64,000 bases of DNA from assembly GCF_021602345.1 (NCBI RefSeq), contig NZ_BQID01000009.1, positions 124,001 to 188,000 of the forward strand. The letters run 5' to 3'. The first letter of the stretch is position 1; each line of letters starts with the position of its first letter. Origin of the DNA: Pseudomonas pharyngis. Lineage in GTDB: Bacteria; Pseudomonadota; Gammaproteobacteria; Pseudomonadales; Pseudomonadaceae. Positions 63,440 through 64,000 of this stretch are shown here, in pieces. The translations under genes were made by a program, and so were the position numbers. The notes under the pieces were generated by a model that saw only the letters and a program-made list of their open reading frames with translations, was not told where the DNA came from and searched no databases.

Positions 63440-63544
63440 CGAGCATCTCCAGAGATGCCCGAAGCCTAAGTGGGTTGATACAGCGCGACAACCAGTAGGG
63501 TCGGATCCCGTTGAAAAAGATCCGCTTTTTGACCTGCCATGCGT

Positions 63545-63868
63545 TTACTTGGCCTGCAGAGTCCGCACTTTGACGGCGTCTCTGCCGGGTGCCTTGTCCT
63601 TGAGCCAGATGACCTTGGCCGAATGGGCAGCATCGAGCTGTTTCACTGCTTGTGACAGGTATCCGTGGGTTTCACGCTCACTGCGATCCAGATAGGCCTT
63701 GACCAGTTTGAACTCGGCGGGACTCAAGCCACGCAATTCCAGCTCCAGGGGGCGCTCGTCGCGCAGCCTTCCAGCGGTTTTTGCCGCGTCCAGGGCCATC
63801 CCCAGACGATCGATCAACCGCTCGTACAACTCGGGTTTGGTAACGTTTTTTTGCTGTGACTCCACCAT
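63545..63868 (-). CDS. Small hypothetical protein
   Basis: 107 aa, rich in Lys, Glu and Leu, helical (ELYERLIDRLGMALDAAKTAGRLRD; LSPAEFKLVKAYLDRSERETHGYL). No signal or membrane helix. GAGGTGAGGG lies directly upstream of the ATG, so the start is plausible. I do not recognise the family. Confidence 0.65.
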   Translation of the reverse strand: MVESQQKNVTKPELYERLIDRLGMALDAAKTAGRLRDERPLELELRGLSPAEFKLVKAYLDRSERETHGYLSQAVKQLDAAHSAKVIWLKDKAPGRDAVKVRTLQAK

Positions 63869-64000
63869 CCCTCACCTCATTGAAGATAAGACTCACTCCC
63901 CAGTTAGAGCTTAGCTTCGCTGCACAAACCGGCTGCGTGCCGCGACCAACGGCCCTCGCCGCGATTTCGGCCGGTCAAACGGCTGCAATCAGGGTTTCCC
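63869..64000. other. Right window edge, no gene seen
   Basis: About 130 bases beyond the small hypothetical gene without a supported ORF. It probably holds its promoter. Confidence 0.4.

Overview
This 64 kb window is chromosomal DNA of a fluorescent Pseudomonas (P. fluorescens group or a close relative). The evidence is high GC with strong third-position GC, Pseudomonas-type neighbourhoods (miaB-phoH-ybeY-ybeX-lnt; thiD-thiE-hemL; a QuiC1 fusion dehydratase next to quinate genes), and many short REP palindromes of the GTGGGAGCGRGCYTGCTCGCG type. I see no rRNA, tRNA, CRISPR array or complete insertion sequence. Most of the window is ordinary core genome with small catabolic and accessory blocks set into it.

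Layout. (1) 1-1946: 3' end of trmA, then a translationally coupled DUF4160/DUF2442 pair. (2) 2151-8829: a quinate/shikimate catabolic block with a LysR regulator, aroQ, an NAD-type aroE, a TetR regulator, the dehydroshikimate dehydratase fusion QuiC1 and an MFS transporter. (3) 8889-15337: a second, uncharacterised catabolic block centred on an IclR regulator (DMT transporter, sugar isomerase-like protein, Gfo/Idh/MocA oxidoreductase, FAD dehydrogenase, aldo/keto reductase). A shared 19-bp operator-like site lies in front of both arms. (4) 15528-25254: housekeeping and singleton genes (YpfJ protease, hydrolases, tesB, GNAT, HDAC-family deacetylase, TIGR03862 flavoprotein, RhlE helicase, a DMT exporter with a divergent Lrp-type regulator). 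(5) 25359-27329: an AT-richer accessory islet. It holds a phage-type BRO-N antirepressor gene with a highly structured 5' leader and a divergent coiled-coil protein of unknown function. (6) 27418-31444: exonuclease/NYN pair, DUF2076, YciC-like and endonuclease/exonuclease/phosphatase genes. (7) 31447-38502: ABC importer, class III aminotransferase, aldehyde dehydrogenase and LysR regulator, probably for import and oxidation of an amine or amino acid. (8) 38596-39744: an isolated AAA ATPase in AT-richer DNA. (9) 39837-50322: hrpB, a lipoprotein, a cation efflux protein, a low-complexity envelope protein, an Lrp regulator, DUF2788, rluE-like, amn, and an AidB-like acyl-CoA dehydrogenase. (10) 50418-63868: a 7TM hybrid sensor kinase, thiD-thiE-hemL, Sel1 and DUF1820 proteins, miaB, phoH-ybeY-ybeX-lnt, a YdcF-family protein and a small hypothetical.

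The most interesting signal is the leader of the BRO-N gene (minus strand, about 26025 to 25872). It can fold into a 16-bp closing stem with three internal hairpins. Two of the hairpin loops are complementary, in the correct antiparallel order, to two downstream segments: a 7-nt loop and the Shine-Dalgarno of the BRO-N gene. This is the architecture of the C4 antisense RNA that silences antirepressors in phages P1 and P7, here at an apparently orphan chromosomal locus. A second, degraded target-like copy lies just upstream. Other points of interest are the shared IclR operator tying together an unknown oxidative pathway, a minus-strand terminator with no obvious gene in front of it near 44980, and two inverted MITE-like elements 24 kb apart that share a perfect 35-bp match.
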